From Phaeosaccion multiseriatum (taxonomy: Eukaryota > Ochrophyta, other classes), in assembly GCA_965112735.1 (NCBI GenBank), contig OZ218959.1, positions 310,001-374,000 of the forward strand: DNA of 64,000 nucleotides, written 5' to 3'. The notes beneath the pieces were generated by a model. It had not been told where the DNA came from and did no database searches. It saw only the letters and a program-made list of their open reading frames with translations. Each line of letters opens with the position of its first letter. Positions within the stretch are counted from its first letter, which is position 1. Of this stretch, positions 1-11,388 are shown piece by piece. Made by a program: the position numbers and the translations under genes.

Positions 1-231
1 GAGAGAGAGGGTGTCAGGACAGAGAGAGAGGGTGTCAGGACAAGAGAGAGGGTGTCAGGACAGAGAGAGAGGGTGTCAGGACAAGAGAGAGGGTGTCAGG
101 ACAGAGAGAGAGAGGGTGTCAGGACAGAGAGAGAGGGTGTCAAGACAGAGAGAGAGAGGGTGTCAGGACAGAGAGAGAGGGTGTCAGGACAGAGAGAGAG
201 GGTGTCAGGACGAGGGGCGTGATGGAAAGGG
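1..231. repeat. GA-rich minisatellite, about 20-bp unit
   Basis: About eleven head-to-tail copies of a unit of roughly 19-23 bp built from a GA run followed by GGTGTCAGGACA. Length differences come from the number of GA dinucleotides. The array runs off the left edge. It probably lies in an intron of the DDX60-like helicase gene, because the last visible helicase exon ends at 458 and the core motifs after motif I have not yet appeared. Confidence 0.9.
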
Positions 232-249
232 TGCCTGGTGCCTGTGTGT

Positions 250-362
250 GAATGTTTGGATGGAGTGGATGGGTTCCCTTGGGCTGGATGAATGTATGGA
301 TGGAGTGGATGGGTTGGGCTGGATGAATGTATGGATGGAATGGATCGGTTGGGCTGGATGAA
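250..362. repeat. Minisatellite, about 35-bp unit (ATGGATGGAGTGGATGGGTT type)
   Basis: Three imperfect tandem copies of a unit containing GGATGGAGTGGATGGGTT followed by GGGCTGGATGAATGT. It is separate from the GA-rich array to its left and lies in the same presumed helicase intron. No exon is visible between it and the left edge. Confidence 0.8.
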
Positions 363-457
363 TGATTAGAGGGGGCTTGAGGTGAGGGGGGGCTTCCTTG
401 CCTTGCCTTGTCTCCGTGCCTCAGACAATAGTTATTCCGGAATAGCTTAATCCTCAC

Positions 458-1774
458 CAAAGGCACCGACAGAGCCGGCTTCTTCTCAGTTGAGGGAGCG
501 TTTTTGTCATCATTGACGGAAACCCATCCAATCCATGCTGTAAACACACTAATGTAAGCGATAATACATTCTCCCCTACACAGCCCCCCCAGTGTTGTGT
601 TAGTCCTACACACTGTGTGGCCTCGTCCTGTACACTCACTGACATCACTCACCGGCCTCTGGTCGGAAACTCATATGGTCCATACACAGCCCCACCTGCC
701 CCTTGAGCAGCTTGTGGAACAGCGCAGCCACCTGCCACACCAGCGGCTCAGTGGGCACTACAAACAGGATGCGGCCCTCGGCACCGCCCGCCACAGTGAT
801 GTAGGAGGAGATGATGGTCTTGCCGGAGGAAGTAGGGGCACACACGACTGCCGAGCGGCGCTTATCCACCTCTCGCAGAACGCGCTTCTGCCACTCGTCC
901 AGTCGCCAGCCTGTGGACGGATGGAGGCGTATGGGGTATGGGGGGGGCGGGGGGGGGTTAGTAGTCATCTATGCAAGCACCCACTCACGCACGCACGCAC
1001 GCACCCACCCCACGCACGCACCCACACCCACACCCACACATCCACTGACTCACCGCTGGTGAACTTGCTGAGCGGCGGGAGGCGGTCGGCCATCTCCTGC
1101 AGTTGGAAGAATACGAGGTTCTCCTCGTCGCGCATCTTCTGGACCTTCTTGAGGGGCTTCTTGTTGTCGTACACGAGTTGGCACTCCTTGGAGCGCTTCA
1201 CCTTCTTCTTGGAGTCCTGAGGGGTTAGGAGGGGGAGGGGGAGAGGACGCGTTAAGGGTGGGGAGGGGGGGGCGGAGGGGGACGAGAAGCAAGAGGAGGA
1301 GGAGGAGGAGGAGGAGGAGGAGGAGGGGAGGAGGAGGAGGAGGAGGAGGAGGAGGGGAGGAGGAGGAGGAGGAGGAGGAGGAAGGGAGGTGACTGAGACT
1401 GATGCTCCTTGCCCTCCGCCCTAGCCATGACCCCCCCCACCCTCGTACCTTCTTGTCGTCTTTCTTATCCTTCTTCTTGTCCTTCTTATCGTCCTTCTTA
1501 TCCTTTTTGTCCTTCTTGGCCGCTTTCTTCTCCTCCTCCTCCTCCTCCTTGGCCGCCGCCTCCTCCTTGGTGGCGCTCTGATACACGGGAAGATCCTCAA
1601 TGGCCCACAACACATCAAAGGCCGTCTTCTTATCGAGGGCGTCAATCGCGTCCTTGAGGATCTCAAGCATTTGGTAGAGACGGCCGTAAGGGGTTGACAT
1701 GCGGAGGGACAGCAACATGCCCCTGTTTCGTTTGTTGCAAGGGGAGGAAGGAAAGGGGAAGGATCAATCGCGGG

Positions 1775-1806
<32 letters not shown>

Positions 1807-4425
1807 TACATTGCATGCCTTTCAGGTGCATCGAACGTCGACAAGCTCCTTGCCTGCCCAAACACCTTGTGTGTCTGCCTACCTGCCTGCCTACCTGCCT
1901 GCCTGTCTGCCCGCCTATCTGCCTGCCTGCCTGCCCCGCCTCTGTGGGTCAGACTCGAACCCTACTGCTTATACAGAGGGCGAAACGGCTGCCCATAGCC
2001 CACAGCAAGGACAGGAAAGGAGCTTGGCTGCCGTTCTTCCCTACTCTTCTCTGCTCTTACACTCCATCTGCTCCCCTTCCCAGGTGCTCGTGCCCCTGCC
2101 CACGCACTCACGCACTCACGCACGCACGCACGCACCTCTCTGACTTCTTGGAGCAGTTTTGCAACCTCTCCAAATCCTTCTCTTCCAGCTCCTGACACGT
2201 GAGAGGAACGTCACGGGCGAAACGAGAGAGAGAGACAGAGCGAGAGGAAGAGGACGGACGGAGTGAGCGAGCGTGAGAGCGTCACCAACACAGCAGCGGC
2301 CACCAAAGCCACGCAAAGCATTCGAAGATAACAACACAAGAGAGCCTTTGTTGTGCTCTGCTGGCAAGGTGGCAAGAGAATGCGTGAGACCGACCAGACT
2401 CTGCGTGCCTGCCTTCCCCACCCCTCCCCACCCCCCTCCTCTCTCGCACCCCCTTCCCCCTACCTGGTAGAGCTTGGCTGAGTTGCCGGACTGGATGAGA
2501 TCCTTCCTGCTGGGCTTGGCGCTCTTCTTCTGTGCCCCTGACGACTTCTTCTTTGTGCCCGCCGCCGCCGCAGCATCCGACTCGCGCTGCTGCTGGGCCT
2601 ATGTATTGCATTGTTGCATTGTGGCATATAGGCAAGCATATGGGTAAGGGACAGGTGTCTTAAGGGTAAGGGAGAGACGGGCAGATGGGAGGCCGACCGC
2701 AGGCTGAGACTGCGGTTAAAAAGAACCTTCCGTGGCTAAAAAGAACCTTCCCATGCAGCTGTGCCGCCCAACGCGCACAACGGCAGCACCAAGCCCGGTC
2801 TTCTGAGTCCGACTTTCGACCATTGACGGAGCAGCCAAAGCAAGCCACGCCGAGTCAACAACCCACGCCAAGCTCACCTCCTTCTCCTTCTCCTTCTCCC
2901 AAATGGCGCAGGGATCGAATTCGTGAGTGGGCCACAAGTCGCGCAGCCAGATGGGCATCAAGGAGAAGGCCTCGATACGGAAGCCCCCCTGATGGTGATG
3001 GCATTGAAAAGATGTTGGAAAGAAATAAGAGTACAGAGGATCAGGACCGGGAGGGGAGGGGGGGGGGGGTGGACATGGAGAGAGAAAGAGAGAGAAAAGG
3101 CATGGATTGAATGGAACGGCGAATGGGCAGCCCTCCCTCGCAGTCGTCCTCCCGCTCCCCTTTCTCCTCCTTCTCCCTTCTCCTCCTTCGGATCGGAGCG
3201 GCCAGCGGGCCGGCTCAAGTCTTCCCTCCCTCCCCCCTCTTCTTCCCTCGTCCTTAGGGCGGGGCGCTGCCCACGCAAAAGCTGAAGCTGGGACTGGGGC
3301 GTTGTGACCTTCGCTCGCCCAGAGAGCCATCCTGCCACCTTCTCCTCCTCCCGCCTTAGCTACTTGATCGGCCTCGGTCTGACGGACGCCCAATGTCCCT
3401 TCCTTCTGAAATCGGTAAAGCGTCGCCGCGCGCCGCCCGAGAGAGCGACACAGGCCCTGGTGCAGCTCGGCTTCCCGTCCTCCTCCTCCAACTCCTCCGC
3501 AGTATACGCAGCCTGGCCCTTGCCCTCGGGAACTCGAGTGCTACCCGGCAGCCCATCCCACCCACGCTGTTGTTGTTCCCTGTGTGCTAATGGAGGCCGC
3601 TTTGCTTGCCCCTGCAAGAGCTCACTTCGCATTCGTCCCTGGCAGCGCCTCCGGCCGCGCTGAACCCCCAAATCCTCGTGAATAGACCCCCGCTCAGCTG
3701 CCCCACGGCCGCAGCCCCAACGATCCTCTCCACGCATCGCACTTCCTTGCCCTCCCGCCGAGGCAACATGTTTGCCCCCATCCCCAGCCACCACCGTCAT
3801 AACGAGCCAACCTACGCCATAGGCCACGACCAAGACCTCTGCAGAGGCCCCGTTCGAGGCGCGTCCGCTCCACTCACACTCACCTGCACGTTGCGGTCCC
3901 GGAAGCGGCGGAAGCGCACCGGCACACCCTCCCATCGGACGTCATGCTGCCTCTCCTTCTTGATGTTGGAGTCATTTTTGGTCAACTGCTTGGTGGCCTC
4001 CTCCGTGCTGATCTCTTCCCCTTCATCTTCCTTCGCGGCCGGCTTGGGAGGCTGCGAGAAAGAACTCATTACCTGGGGAACGGGGGCGGAAGGGGGAGAG
4101 AGAGAGAATTAAAGATTTGTTTTCTCTGCTATTTCTTCCACCTCCGCTTCAGCACTGCCCGTTGTCGCGTACTCGCTGCCAACCCCACAGTCTCCTTCCC
4201 CTCTTCGCTCCGTCTTATACTCACCCTGAGACCGTAAATCTGCAGAGCGTTGTGGATAGCCCACCGCTCACGCCACGCACCCCGGGGATCGAGGAGAGGA
4301 TTGGTAAAAGCCACCCTCCCATCTGCTGCCATCCGTGTGACCCTTCTTGTTTTTCCCCACTTGTTTGACGCTTCGCTTGCGTGGCTTTTTACTCGATTAA
4401 AGTGCTTAGCGAACTCCTGATTCAT
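458..4425 (-). CDS. DDX60-like DExH-box RNA helicase, 5' part (continues past left edge)
   Basis: Superfamily 2 helicase of the Ski2-like/DDX60 group. These are RNA helicases tied to antiviral RNA sensing in animals and uncharacterised in algae. Nine exons in transcript order: 4425-4225, 4072-3884, 2988-2878, 2598-2464, 2191-2136, 1722-1449, 1216-1054, 910-653 and 537-458. All junctions are GT-AG and the phases agree, giving 489 codons. Walker A/motif I is APTSSGKT in exon 8, preceded by a Q-motif-like WRLDEWQKRVL and followed by the Ia-type FVVPTEPLVWQVAA, which matches DDX60 closely. Exon 6 carries a Lys/Asp/Glu-rich low-complexity linker. Only about 380 residues precede motif I, fewer than in animal DDX60, so the family's N-terminal region is absent or 5' exons are missed. 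The start is the ATG at 4425. The ninth exon fits in phase but shows no recognised motif. Motifs II-VI lie outside the window. Confidence 0.78.
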
Positions 4426-4438
4426 CACTCTTGTGGAG
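4426..4438. promoter_or_regulatory. 13-bp gap between divergent start codons
   Basis: The helicase ATG (4425, minus) and the plastid-protein ATG (4439, plus) are separated by only 13 bases. Each 5'UTR and promoter must therefore lie inside the other gene's transcribed region, unless one of the genes has an upstream first exon that I have not recognised. No TATA box is visible in the gap. Confidence 0.5.
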
Positions 4439-6122
4439 ATGGGGATACTGATTCATGAAACCCTGAAGACGGCCCTCTTGGCTGGCCTGCTCTTGCCGTT
4501 CCTCGGCTCGTCTGCCTTCACCACCTTGGGCATTGTCCGAACCTCAACCCCGGCTTTTGCAAGACGCGTAGAGCCGCCTACCAGCTCGAGCAACGCGCAA
4601 TTGCAAGCTTGGAGGGAGAATCAGCCACAGCCGTCGCAACGGCAGCAGCAGCATCAGCAGCAGCTGCAGTGGCAGCGGCAGCAGCGGGGTAGCGGAGCAA
4701 GGGCTTGGGCGAAGGGCAACAATGACGGAGAGGAGCGGGGAGGGCTTGGGGGGCTTGTGGCAGGAGCCTTGAAGGGCCTAAAGAAGGGGGTGGACAGTGC
4801 GCTGGAAGGAGCCATTGAGTTGGTATCACCAAAGGAGGATAGAAGCGATAACAGCCCCACCAACAAGGGGCGGAGAAAGGCGGGGAGAATTGCGCGGGAT
4901 CGGCGTTTGGATGAAGAAAACTCATTGAGCTCCGACATCGACTCACTCTTTCGAGACGCGCCGTTTCCGTTCCAGGTGAGGGCCAAACGATTATGTCATC
5001 GTTCCTCTTTCATTGATGATCCACTCTTATTCCGCTCCCTTTCTCTTTGCTCATGCGCAGCTGGCTAGGGGTATAGTGAAAGGAGCGGCGCGGGGCTTGA
5101 CGTCGACCTTCTCAGGTGTGTGTGTGTATGTGTGTGTGTTTGCTCTCCCTCCGACATCGCTTTCATTCCAAAGACGATCCATGCCCTTCCTTCCCTTCAC
5201 TCCAAAGGCTTGCATGCCCTTCCTATTCCATTCCCATGGAGGCCATGTACACCGCGCTACCCCTCTGCCTGCCCCTCCAACTCACCCGTACCCCGCTGCC
5301 CCCCCTCTCGCCATCAATACCAGAGGCGCAAGACGACATCGAGCTTATCATGGAGAGGTGCCAGGAGGCTCTAGAAGCGGACCTGAGAGCCGTTGACATG
5401 CTCGGAGGATCCATCCAGTGCGGCAGCCCCAGCAGCCAAAGCTACAGCAGCTCCTCCATCAACGGCGTCACCACCAAGGCCATCGCGCTGCAGGTAAGGC
5501 TCTCTCTCTCTCTCTCACTCCCTCTCCACTCCCAGTGGGGACTTGACTAATTGACTGAGCCGTACCGAGTCAGCTCCAATCCCGCAACAGCTCTTGTACT
5601 GCGGTGTACGCGTCGCGCGTCTGAGGAGCCTGATCACTCGTCGAACCCGAGAGTCAGATTGGTCTATCATTGCTCATTACGTATGGCTTATGTCCGTGTA
5701 CCTACCCTTCCTCCACCCCCCACCCCCTTTCGGTGTGCACCGCAGTTGCCTGTGCAGGGCACGAGGTCTTCTGGCTACGTGCAGGTGTGTGTTCGAATGA
5801 ATGCTCGGATGTGTTCTCAGAGGGCAGTGCGATGCTTGACTTTGAGGGAAGGGCGTGTAGACTGAAGGCCTCGTCCCCGCTTGCCCATATGCTCCCCGTA
5901 CAACCGTGCCGTGCTCGTCAGGTGCAGGCCCGGATTGACTCCCAAGGCGGTGTGGATGTGAGCGAGATCGTGCTCGGTGGTGTGAGAGGGACCATGCGCA
6001 TTGACCCTGATGTGCCCTTGGCGGCGGCAGTATCGCAAGGAAGGAGCAGCGGAGGAGGAAGAGGAGGAGGAGGGGGAGGAGGAGGGGATGTTATCGATGC
6101 TGAATATCGAGAGCTCAATTGA
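4439..6122 (+). CDS. Plastid-targeted protein with Coa1/Tim21-like domain
   Basis: Five exons: 4439-4975, 5061-5115, 5324-5493, 5746-5784 and 5922-6122. Phases agree, giving 333 aa. The N-terminus is a signal peptide (hydrophobic ALLAGLLLPFLG) ending in SSAF-TTLG, the heterokont plastid motif. A Gln-rich low-complexity segment follows (about residues 55-85). Residues about 200-290 contain a helix, then LGGSIQCG, then VQGTRSSGYVQVQA and a strand-rich tail. This pattern resembles the Coa1/Tim21 family (organelle inner-membrane assembly or import factors), so a plastid-membrane assembly role is possible but inferred. The C-terminus has a Gly run, then DVIDAEYRELN. The ATG at 4439 is preferred over the upstream GTG. 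The gene is divergent from the helicase with only 13 bp between start codons. Confidence 0.72.
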
Positions 6123-7094
6123 GGAGACGGAGGTGGAGGAGGAGAAGAAGTCATTGCCAGTTGTTTAAGAGGGGGGGGGGCGGTGGGGCTGAAAGAAGGG
6201 GCTGCGTAATGACTTGAGGGTCAGGCGTGGTCAGCAACTATTCGTGTGTAAGCTACGAGGGAGGGAAGGGTATCGCAAGTACAGCGGGAAGGGTATGACT
6301 ACAACTGTAGCACAGGAAGGGTTGTTTATACATGTGTAAATGGGGATTTAAATTAGAAAGCAAGATGAAGGAGAAACAGGTGTTACATGACCACCCACCT
6401 GGTTCATCAAGTATGAACACAACGAATGAAACGCATATAAAACGGGCTCTCACGAATGCGTGAGAAAAGCGCCCTGGTGGGGCTCTGCTCGCTGCCAGCC
6501 TAACCCCCCCCCCCCCAGCCGAGGGTCAGTCTCTACCGCATCATGCGGCCATCCCACCCGAGACGATTCGCGACTTCAACAGCCTCGATCAGAGGGCCTA
6601 TACGCTGCCAACTGTGGCAGAACTCCTGCGCCTGCTCCTGCTCCTGCTCCTGCCAAGCGCTCTCTCCCACCTGCCTGCCCTGGGAGCAACGAGAGCCCCG
6701 GGAGCCTCTACCCTCTGCCCTCTGCCCCTGCCGTCGCTTGCTTGATTGAGCCCGCCCTGCACGCTGCTCACGCTCTGTCCGTCAGCAACGAGAGGCTGTG
6801 CTCTGTCCTCCTTGTGCCCTCACTTGACAGAGCCTCTGCCCTTCCACACTAGTTGCTCACGGTCTGTCGTCAGCAACGAGAGCCTTTCCCTCTGCCCTCT
6901 GCCCCCCTTGCTTGACTGAGCCTCTATCCTACCGCACTGCTTTGCTCAGGTGTTTTCCTCAGCAAGAGAAACATTGCTCTCTCGCCTCTGCGCTCTGCCG
7001 TGCCACTGCTGCTCAGATGGAGCCTTTGCCTTCTAGCCTCTGCCCTGTCATACACAACCCTGCCGTACACAGCCATGCTCTGCTCAACAACTGA
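6123..7094. other. Convergent intergenic region with degenerate repeat of about 85-90 bp
   Basis: The two flanking genes converge here, so the region holds their 3'UTRs. From about 6682 to 7010 there are roughly four diverged tandem copies of a unit of 65-90 bp. Each has CAGCAACGAGAG (or CAGCAAGAGAAA), a CCTCTGCCCTCTGCC tract, then a TTGACTGAGCC-like stretch and GCTCACGGTCTGTC. No intact ORF or recognisable RNA was seen. A poly-C run lies near 6506. Confidence 0.6.
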
Positions 7095-8421
7095 TCATGT
7101 GTTGTCCAGTACCGCCTCCTCGATGTCGTCGTAGTAGTTGGTGGTGATGTGGTCGATGCGCTTGCCGTTCTTGTACAGGATGAAGGTTGGGAGGCCGCGG
7201 ATGCCCAACTTCTTGGCCAACTCCTCATTCTCGCCCTTGTTGAGCTGACCATGACGACATGACCCGGCCAAGAGAGAGGAAAGGGAGGGAAGGAGCACAC
7301 ATGAATACATGCATACGTAAGTAACAAGTACGTATACATGCAGCGAGCTTGAGCTTGGTGTCCAACACTCAGAAAATCCTGCCCGCCTCTTAACGCGCGC
7401 CGTTTTCACCACCTCCTCGACCATTCCTCCTGACGATGTAACGACACCGGTTCGTCCCCCTATCCTCTGCCCCGGTCCACTCACCTTGGCGCACAGCACC
7501 TCTGGGTGCTTAGTCATGAGGCGCAGCAGCTTTGGTCGCAGCCCCGCGCAAGCCCTACACCAGCTGGCGTGCACAAACACCATGAGGAGCTTGTGCGGCT
7601 TGCGCTGCACGCCGTTGCCGTCCACATAGCCAAGGTGATCGGGGTCTCCCCCGGCCGCTTTGAATATGATGGTGGACAGGTGCTCGGAGGAGGTCACCTG
7701 GGTGGGGCCAGGGCGGGGTGTGTGCAGAATGTGACGAGGGCAAGTCAAGTAGGAGTAGGAGTAGGAGTAGGAAGTAAGTGTGGCATGAGTTGGGAGAGGG
7801 GGAAGGAGGAGTGATTCGACTCACCTCGATGAGGCCTCCTGGAGACACCGAGTTGGGGTCTGCGTACACCCCAGGATCCTCATACACGCTGTCTTTCGGC
7901 GCCTCAGCTCCAGGAGGAGGAGGAGTGAGAGTAGTGGAAGTAGTAGGAGGAGGAGAAGCAATAGTAGCAGTAGGAGGAGGAGAAGCAACAAGTGTAGGAG
8001 GAGGGGGACGAGGAGCAGGAGGAGCAATAGTTGTGGTAGAGGGAGGAGGAGGAGGAGGACTTCTCTTGATGGTGGCGCTGCCCGACGACGGCGGTGGTGG
8101 GGGCGAGGAGAACTTGGGCCGTGGGGGTGGAGAGGAGAACTTTGGTTTCGACCCCGCTGAACCAGGCGCCGGGGCCACTAGTGATAGAGCCGTTTTCTTC
8201 CCTGCCTTCCGTGGTCCACGGCTCGATGTCACACTCCGTCCACGAATACAACTTCTACTGCTCTGTACAATCCCAAGCTGCTGGCCTCCACCCCCCAACT
8301 GCTGGCCTCTTGCTGTGTGAATGTGAACGAAGGCTTTCGTGGTAGCCGACAGAGAGATCAACACGATGAAGAATACGCCGCGTCGGTACAAGCCATCGTC
8401 CCTCCTTCTGCAGCCGTCCAT
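7095..8421 (-). CDS. Plastid-targeted thioredoxin-fold protein (WCRAC active site)
   Basis: Three exons: 8421-7825, 7697-7485 and 7244-7095, all phase 0, giving 319 aa. The N-terminus has an uncleaved-looking basic lead, the hydrophobic stretch FFIVLISLSATT and then KAF-VH, a heterokont plastid presequence. Residues about 85-190 are a Pro/Ser-rich linker with repeated KFSSPPP. The thioredoxin fold occupies residues about 200-319: the dithiol motif is WCRAC in exon 2, and the cis-proline loop is GLPTFILYKNG in exon 3. A disulfide reductase or thiol-exchange role in the plastid follows from the family; the substrate is unknown. The length beyond a plain thioredoxin (about 110 aa) comes from the presequence and linker. 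It is divergent from the ketoreductase gene, with 198 bp between ATGs. Confidence 0.83.
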
Positions 8422-8619
8422 ACTACACCTCCGGCTGTTCCACTCCCCACTACCGTGCGTTTAAAGCCCTGCAAAGAGCTTTTGCGGCTCTCTCTCCTCC
8501 TCCTTCCAGTTGCGGGCCTCCCCCCCATTGACATACTTTTTTTCTTCTTTTTTTCCCTCCCTCCCTTTTTTTTTCTCCTTTTTTACTCTCTACCCTCGAC
8601 GAGCTACTCTACCGGCAGG
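8422..8619. promoter_or_regulatory. Shared divergent promoter region, T-rich on + strand
   Basis: This 198-bp gap separates the start codons of the thioredoxin-fold gene (minus) and the ketoreductase gene (plus), so it must hold both core promoters. The right half is a pyrimidine/T-rich tract (about 8538-8588) just upstream of the ketoreductase ATG. I saw no clear TATA element. Confidence 0.5.
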
Positions 8620-9741
8620 ATGGAGGGGATATGGAGCTACGTAATGTGCTTTCTGGCGGCGCCGACCATCATTTGGCTCCTGACCTATCGTAAGGATGGC
8701 AGTTGGGAGGGCAAAGATAGGGACTTTTGGCCGCCACCCCTGTATCTCTCCTAACGTCTTGCTCTACGACTGACATGTCAATTCCTCTGCTTCTCTTTGC
8801 CTGGGAAGTGCCAAATCTACTGGTGGCCTTCCGCAGCGTGCAGGACCTCAAGAAGAAGTACAAGGCTGAGTGGGCCTTGGTCACGGTGAGTGGGTCCAAG
8901 TATTCGCCTTGCTCTCCGCCAAGATCTCAGCCGAGGGGTGCTGCCTGGACTCCATGACGCTAACTCGTGGTTTGTTTGACTGGACTTCACCCCCCCCAGG
9001 GAGGAGGCAGCGGCATCGGCAAGGCGCTGGTCGAGGCGCTGGCCTTGCAGGGCTTCAGCGTCGTGGTGGTATCGCTGGACGACAAGCTCCTTGAGGAGAC
9101 GGTGGAGAGCGTCAGGAAGCACTTTCCCAAGCAGGAATTCAGGCAGGTGGGCGTCACCTTCGCCCCCGGAGTGGATTATATGAAGAAAATCATGTGAGTG
9201 CCGCGCCAACTCTCTCAACAACTCTCTCTCCTTCTGTCCCCACATCTCTGGAGGCTCATCTTGTGCACCGGCCACAAGACCAGGCCGAGTGCTCACAGAG
9301 ACCACCTTGCTTGGCCCCTTCCTACCCCTTCCTGCCCATCCCTCCCCAGTGCGGCCACGAAAGACATTGATGTGCAGTGCATCTTCAACAATGCGGGTTA
9401 CATCGTGACCGGCTTCTACGACAGCACCTCCGCGGACAAGCAGCAGGGCAACATGGAGTGCAACGCGACGGTGCGCTTGGGGTGTAGAGGGGATGGCAGT
9501 CTCTGTCTGTCTCGCTCTCTCTATCTCTCTCTCTCCTTCGTCAGTGCACTTTACATCGAAACGGAGGATGGACTTCTTGTCTAATCTCGTTCAAGCATTG
9601 ACTTTCGTGGGAGGGGCTGGAAGAAGGGGGTTATGGAGGGTTAGCGGCCTGAGCTGACTCGAAGCTACTCTGCGTGGAATACAGATCCAAGTAATTGGAA
9701 CACCCCCTCACTCTTTCCCGCTTCTCTCTCTTCCACACACA

Positions 9742-9787
<46 letters not shown>

Positions 9788-10869
9788 CCGCGGCGAAGGT
9801 GACGCACCACTTCGTGGGCAAGCTGCTGAAGCAGTCCCTGCCAGGCTGCGTGGTGTTCACCTCCTCAGTGGTGGCGTACATCCCCTCCCCCTTCAGCGTC
9901 ATGTACGGGGCCACCAAGGCCTTCATCAGCAACTTCGCAGGTGCGTGCGTTGCGCGCGCGTGTGTGTGTGTGTGTGCGTGCGTGTGCGCATATGCATAGG
10001 TTGGGGCTTAATCAAGCGGAGCTCACATCTCCTCCTCCCCTGCTCCTGCCCCTGCCGTGGTCGGAACGTGAGAGGGAATGTGTTCAGTCTTTTTGACCCA
10101 TCTCATCTTCTCCTCCCGGTTGCTCTCCGCCGCCCTTGCCTTTGCGTGGTGCCCCCCCATCGAATGCGGTGCCCTGGACACATACATGTCTTGCTTTGGA
10201 CCTCACCAGCCTCATTGGCGGTGGAGGTGACGGCCAAGGGCATCGACGTGTTGTCCATCCACCCGTCGCCAGTGGCAAGCAATTTCTACTCCAATCTCGA
10301 CCACAAAATCGACATGATGGACCAGGTGCGAGTGGGGGGGAGGGAGGGGGAGGGAGAGCCTCAGATATGCGCACACCTCTCTGTAGAGGCTGCGCCTGTG
10401 TGGCACCACAAGTCGTTTGAGAGGGACAGAGAGAGAGACAGAGAGAGAGAGACAGAGAGAGAACGAGAGAGAGACACACACACAGAGAGAACGAGAGAGA
10501 GAGCCCTTGGCGAACCCTTGCCATCTCTGTCGTGACCTACCCTTAGCCTACCCTCAACCTACCCTGCCCCTTGGCCCTGCCCGCGGCTGCCCGCCCCTGA
10601 TTGATCTCTCCGTGTCCTCTGTCGTCCCCTCCTCCCCTCCTCCCCTCCTCCGCCAGGCTGCCCAGGGTGCCGTGTCTCCGTCCGTTCTGCCCAACGAGAT
10701 CTTCCGCAGCGTGGGCCGGGTGGTGTGGCGGGACATCGGGGGTATGGCCGTGTGTGTGCGCATTTTCACCAAGCCGTTGAGCTACAACTTCCTCACGCAG
10801 GCCTTCGCCATGGCCGGGCCCTACTTGCCCGACTATAAGAAGAACGACAGCAAAAGAGGCTCGCAATGA
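8620..10869 (+). CDS. Very-long-chain 3-oxoacyl-CoA reductase (KAR/HSD17B12-type SDR)
   Basis: Short-chain dehydrogenase that would carry out the NADPH-dependent second step of microsomal fatty-acid elongation, reducing 3-ketoacyl-CoA in the ER membrane. Seven exons: 8620-8689, 8809-8885, 9000-9193, 9350-9470, 9787-9940, 10210-10325 and 10657-10869. They sum to 315 codons (314 aa), the length of animal HSD17B12. An N-terminal membrane anchor (residues about 5-20) is followed by the cofactor loop TGGGSGIG, the NNAG motif, catalytic Ser in VFTSSVVAY and the YGATK catalytic pair. The tail after PHPxxV-like SIHPSPVAS is family-like. The terminus KKNDSKRGSQ is basic but is not a canonical KKxx signal. 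The intron before exon 5 ends in a (CA)n run (9734-9786). Confidence 0.9.
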
Positions 10870-11388
10870 GGGCCCTACCACCTATTATAATTTTTAATTT
10901 AATTAATTACTTACATTCGATACTTACAGTCCCTTTCACCGAGAGCGTCCACCTTTACTCTCCCCCAAACCCCGGCCGCGCCCGTTACTACAGTACTAAC
11001 TTTTGTGTGTCTGCAAGCTACATACAACCGTCAAACTCAAAATTGACAGACGGCCGTCATTCCTTCTTACCCGAGTACTTACTCAAAGCCATCACCTAAC
11101 TGCAAAACTTTTTGAAAAAAAACTGTCACGCTCTCGATGGGCATGCTCTCGAAAGCTCTGCCGATACATTCCCCCGCCATGAGTCATAAGTCAGTCAAGC
11201 TCCTTCCTCTGTTAAGAGACGCCAACTTTCGACCGCACACCTTTGCGTCCCGATGTGATTCCAAAAACAGACACAAAGGTGTCAGTCTCACAAAACCGCG
11301 TCTCTTTTCACCTCGCCCCCCCTCCGCACCCCCCCCTCTCACCCGCCTCTCACCCGCCTCATGCATGTCGCTCTCAATGCCCTCCCCG
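10870..11388. other. Convergent intergenic region (3'UTRs)
   Basis: The gap lies between the ketoreductase stop and the Mpv17-like stop. It starts with an AT-rich stretch (TTATAATTTTTAATTTAATT at 10884-10903) that could serve 3'-end formation of the plus-strand gene. No ORF with family resemblance and no RNA gene was seen. Confidence 0.5.

Noticed and set aside
1-231. Regular spaced repeats as a CRISPR array
   Set aside because: The units are contiguous low-complexity repeats without unique spacers, and the genome is eukaryotic nuclear.
3360-3935. 191-aa minus-strand ORF in the DDX60-like gene
   Set aside because: It lies across the intron between exons ending at 3884 and starting at 2988, overlaps an exon in another frame, and has no recognisable sequence.
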